In this document: in pieces, positions 62,447 through 64,000 of the stretch
Layout: each line of letters opens with the position of its first letter
Numbering within the stretch: the first letter of the stretch is position 1
Assembly: GCA_016744995.1 (NCBI GenBank)
Contig: JADGDG010000012.1
Location: forward strand, 61,389-125,388
From: Gammaproteobacteria bacterium
GTDB lineage: Bacteria; Pseudomonadota; Gammaproteobacteria; GRL18
Length of the DNA stretch: 64,000 bases
Direction of reading: 5' to 3'
Notes under the pieces: generated by a model
Told to the model about the DNA's origin: nothing
Seen by the model: the letters and a program-made list of their open reading frames with translations, nothing else
Database searches by the model: none
Program-made: the position numbers and the translations under genes

Positions 62447-63295
62447 TTAATTATAAACCGTAAAGCGTCCGGGACGGGCAAAGCCAATCAATCTTAAACC
62501 CGAGTTTTTTGCCAGATTAAGCGCCAGTGAAGTTGGAGCTGAAACTGCGGCCAGCCGAGAAATCCCCACCTGACAGGATTTAGTCACCATTTCATAACTT
62601 GCCCGGGAAGAAACCAGCACAATACCTTCAGCTAAATTTATTTGCTGCTGATAAAGAGTGCCGATAAGTTTATCTAGTGCATTATGCCGCCCCACATCCT
62701 CACTAAGCCATTGCATTTTTCCCTGCAGATCATACCAGGCCGCACAATGACTAGCCCCTGTCTGCTGCTGTAAAAGCTGTTGTTCATTGAGTGATAAAAT
62801 GGCCGTTTGTAATAGTTTGCCGTCCAGATGTTCAACATAAGGCACTGCTGGTACAGGTCGGATTGCCTGCTGCAATGACTCAGCCCCACAGAGACCACAG
62901 CCTGTACGTCCAGTTTGATTACGCCGCCAATGCTTGAGTTTAACAAATTTCTCGGTACTGATATCAATATTAAGTTCAATACCATCTGCCGTTATCATCG
63001 TGTCTACAGCATAAAATTGTTCAACAGAGTCAATAATACCTTCACTCAAACTAAATCCCAGAGCCAGCTGCTCAAGATTATTGGGTGTTGCCATCATCAC
63101 CACATGAGAAATGCCGTTATAGACCAGTGCAACAGGTGTTTCCAGTGCCACTTTATCATGCTCTGCTGCAAATATTCCCTGCTGCCATTTATCCACTTCA
63201 TAGACTTCATAACAGTCAGAAGCCTTATTATAAACATCATTAGAAGATAAAATTGAATCCTCTTCAGTGGCTTTTTTGAGCACTTTAAATGACAT
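62447..63295 (-). CDS. fdhD: Formate dehydrogenase accessory sulfurtransferase FdhD
   Basis: 282 residues. Catalytic loop TGCGLCGAESL with the two Cys, and the C-terminal core GIVLVSSRASYEMVTKSCQ then GISRLAAVSAPTSLA. FdhD moves sulfur from IscS to the molybdenum cofactor of formate dehydrogenase. Its ATG overlaps the stop of the catalytic subunit gene by one base (TAATG), so synthesis is coupled. Confidence 0.93.
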   Translation of the reverse strand: MSFKVLKKATEEDSILSSNDVYNKASDCYEVYEVDKWQQGIFAAEHDKVALETPVALVYNGISHVVMMATPNNLEQLALGFSLSEGIIDSVEQFYAVDTMITADGIELNIDISTEKFVKLKHWRRNQTGRTGCGLCGAESLQQAIRPVPAVPYVEHLDGKLLQTAILSLNEQQLLQQQTGASHCAAWYDLQGKMQWLSEDVGRHNALDKLIGTLYQQQINLAEGIVLVSSRASYEMVTKSCQVGISRLAAVSAPTSLALNLAKNSGLRLIGFARPGRFTVYN

Positions 63296-64000
63296 TATGA
63301 ATCACCTTCTTTCATTGCATCAGATTTTTTTACTGATGCCTGCTGTAAATATTCAAGTTGTTGATCATTAAATAACTGACTTGAATTCTGCCAGACAGAT
63401 GCCTCACTGACCTGAGTCACTTTAACCGCAGTGACTTTGTACTCAGGACAATTGGTCGCCCAGTCAGAATTATCAGTGGTTACGACATTAGCACCACTTA
63501 AGGGATGATGGAAAGTAGTATAAACAACACCCGGCTGCATTCGTTTGCTTATCAGAGCATGCAGAACAGTTTCTCCCGTGCGGCTCTTAATGCTCACAAA
63601 ATCATTATCATAAATACCCAGATCTTCTGCATCATGGGGATGAATTTCCAGCACATCTTCCTGATGCCAGTGAATATTTTCTGTGCGCCGTGTTTGTGCG
63701 CCGACATTATACTGACTAAGTATACGTCCAGTGGTTAACAATAAAGGAAAATGACGATTAACACGCTCTTCTGTGGCGATATATTCAGTAATAGCAAAGT
63801 GACCCTTCATACCGACAAAATCATCAATATGCATAATAGGAGTACCTGCCGGTGCTGATTCATTACACGGCCACTGGATAGAACCCTTGTCTTCCAGAAG
63901 TTTATAATTAACACCGCTGAATGTCGGTGTGAGGCGAGCAATTTCATCCATAATTTCAGCCGGATGAGTGTAGTTCATTGGATAACCCAGAGCTTCTGAC
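63295..64000 (-). CDS. fdsA: Formate dehydrogenase catalytic subunit, C-terminal part, cut by window end
   Basis: The frame runs off base 64000, so the ATG at 63978 is internal. 235 residues are visible. They form the C-terminal molybdopterin dinucleotide-binding domain: GYPMNYTHPAEIMDEIARLT, FPLLLTTGRILSQYNVGAQT, DVLEIHPHDAEDLGIYDNDF, GVVYTTFHHPLSGANVVT. This fits the alpha subunit of NAD-linked formate dehydrogenase (CO2 formation from formate, NADH production). Grouped with fdhD and fdsD. Confidence 0.92.
   Translation of the reverse strand, partial: SEALGYPMNYTHPAEIMDEIARLTPTFSGVNYKLLEDKGSIQWPCNESAPAGTPIMHIDDFVGMKGHFAITEYIATEERVNRHFPLLLTTGRILSQYNVGAQTRRTENIHWHQEDVLEIHPHDAEDLGIYDNDFVSIKSRTGETVLHALISKRMQPGVVYTTFHHPLSGANVVTTDNSDWATNCPEYKVTAVKVTQVSEASVWQNSSQLFNDQQLEYLQQASVKKSDAMKEGDS

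Overview
The window is AT-rich bacterial chromosome, most likely from a gammaproteobacterium. The support is a HisKA_3/NarL-type two-component pair, a MoxR-DUF58-transglutaminase operon, FdsD and FdhD formate dehydrogenase genes, a PglL-like oligosaccharyltransferase, classic Fur and Zur boxes, and an OlsF-like acyltransferase. A methylotrophic or sulfur-oxidising lifestyle would fit the formate dehydrogenase end, but the window alone does not settle the genus. There are no rRNA or tRNA genes, no CRISPR array and no intact insertion sequence.

Layout. 1-3.3 kb: three prepilin/pseudopilin-like genes and one small exported protein, all on the minus strand, with a strong terminator inside the group. 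3.5-6.7 kb: a small Fur-box-preceded gene, a PglL-like O-oligosaccharyltransferase and a decayed fragment of a GspF-N-like domain. 6.8-9.1 kb: an SPFH protein and two lipoproteins behind a Fur box. 9.5-16.2 kb: small RNA C, the MoxR/DUF58/TgpA operon, a cupredoxin, small RNA A and a MATE transporter. 16.3-27.4 kb: a type I secretion operon (HlyD, HlyB-like ABC exporter, 2207-residue RTX protein, lipoprotein). 28.4-31.8 kb: a HlyD remnant, an exported protein and a two-component system. 32-44 kb: a ChaN protein, a DUF4173 membrane protein, a SPRY protein and a MORN/pseudopilin-domain protein behind small RNA B, then a redox operon (cytochrome b-like protein, five-haem cytochrome c, GspG-like pseudopilin, ferredoxin-reductase). 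44-64 kb: an HTH-dynamin fusion, thpR, a TusA-like protein, two divergent rhodaneses (one behind a GEMM-I riboswitch), an AraC/FadL/sulfatase locus, an OlsF-like enzyme, a small basic protein with a palindromic operator, a Zur/ZrgA-like zinc locus, and formate dehydrogenase genes that run off the end.

The most striking feature is iron control. Ten Fur-box-like sites lie between 4 and 44 kb. Three of them drive paralogous RNAs of about 220-260 nt that end in near-identical terminators (A, B, C), all built on the same promoter: a GCTTGT-type -35, a 16-bp spacer and TATAAT merged with the Fur box. A second promoter type (TTGACA, 17 bp, GAATAT merged with a Fur box) occurs three times. Two of these three carry a duplicated leader with a conserved micro-ORF. 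The genes behind these promoters (lipoproteins, ChaN, cupredoxin, RTX operon, SPRY and pseudopilin-domain proteins, multihaem cytochrome with pseudopilin and reductase) look like an iron-starvation surface and redox programme. The joint function is inference.
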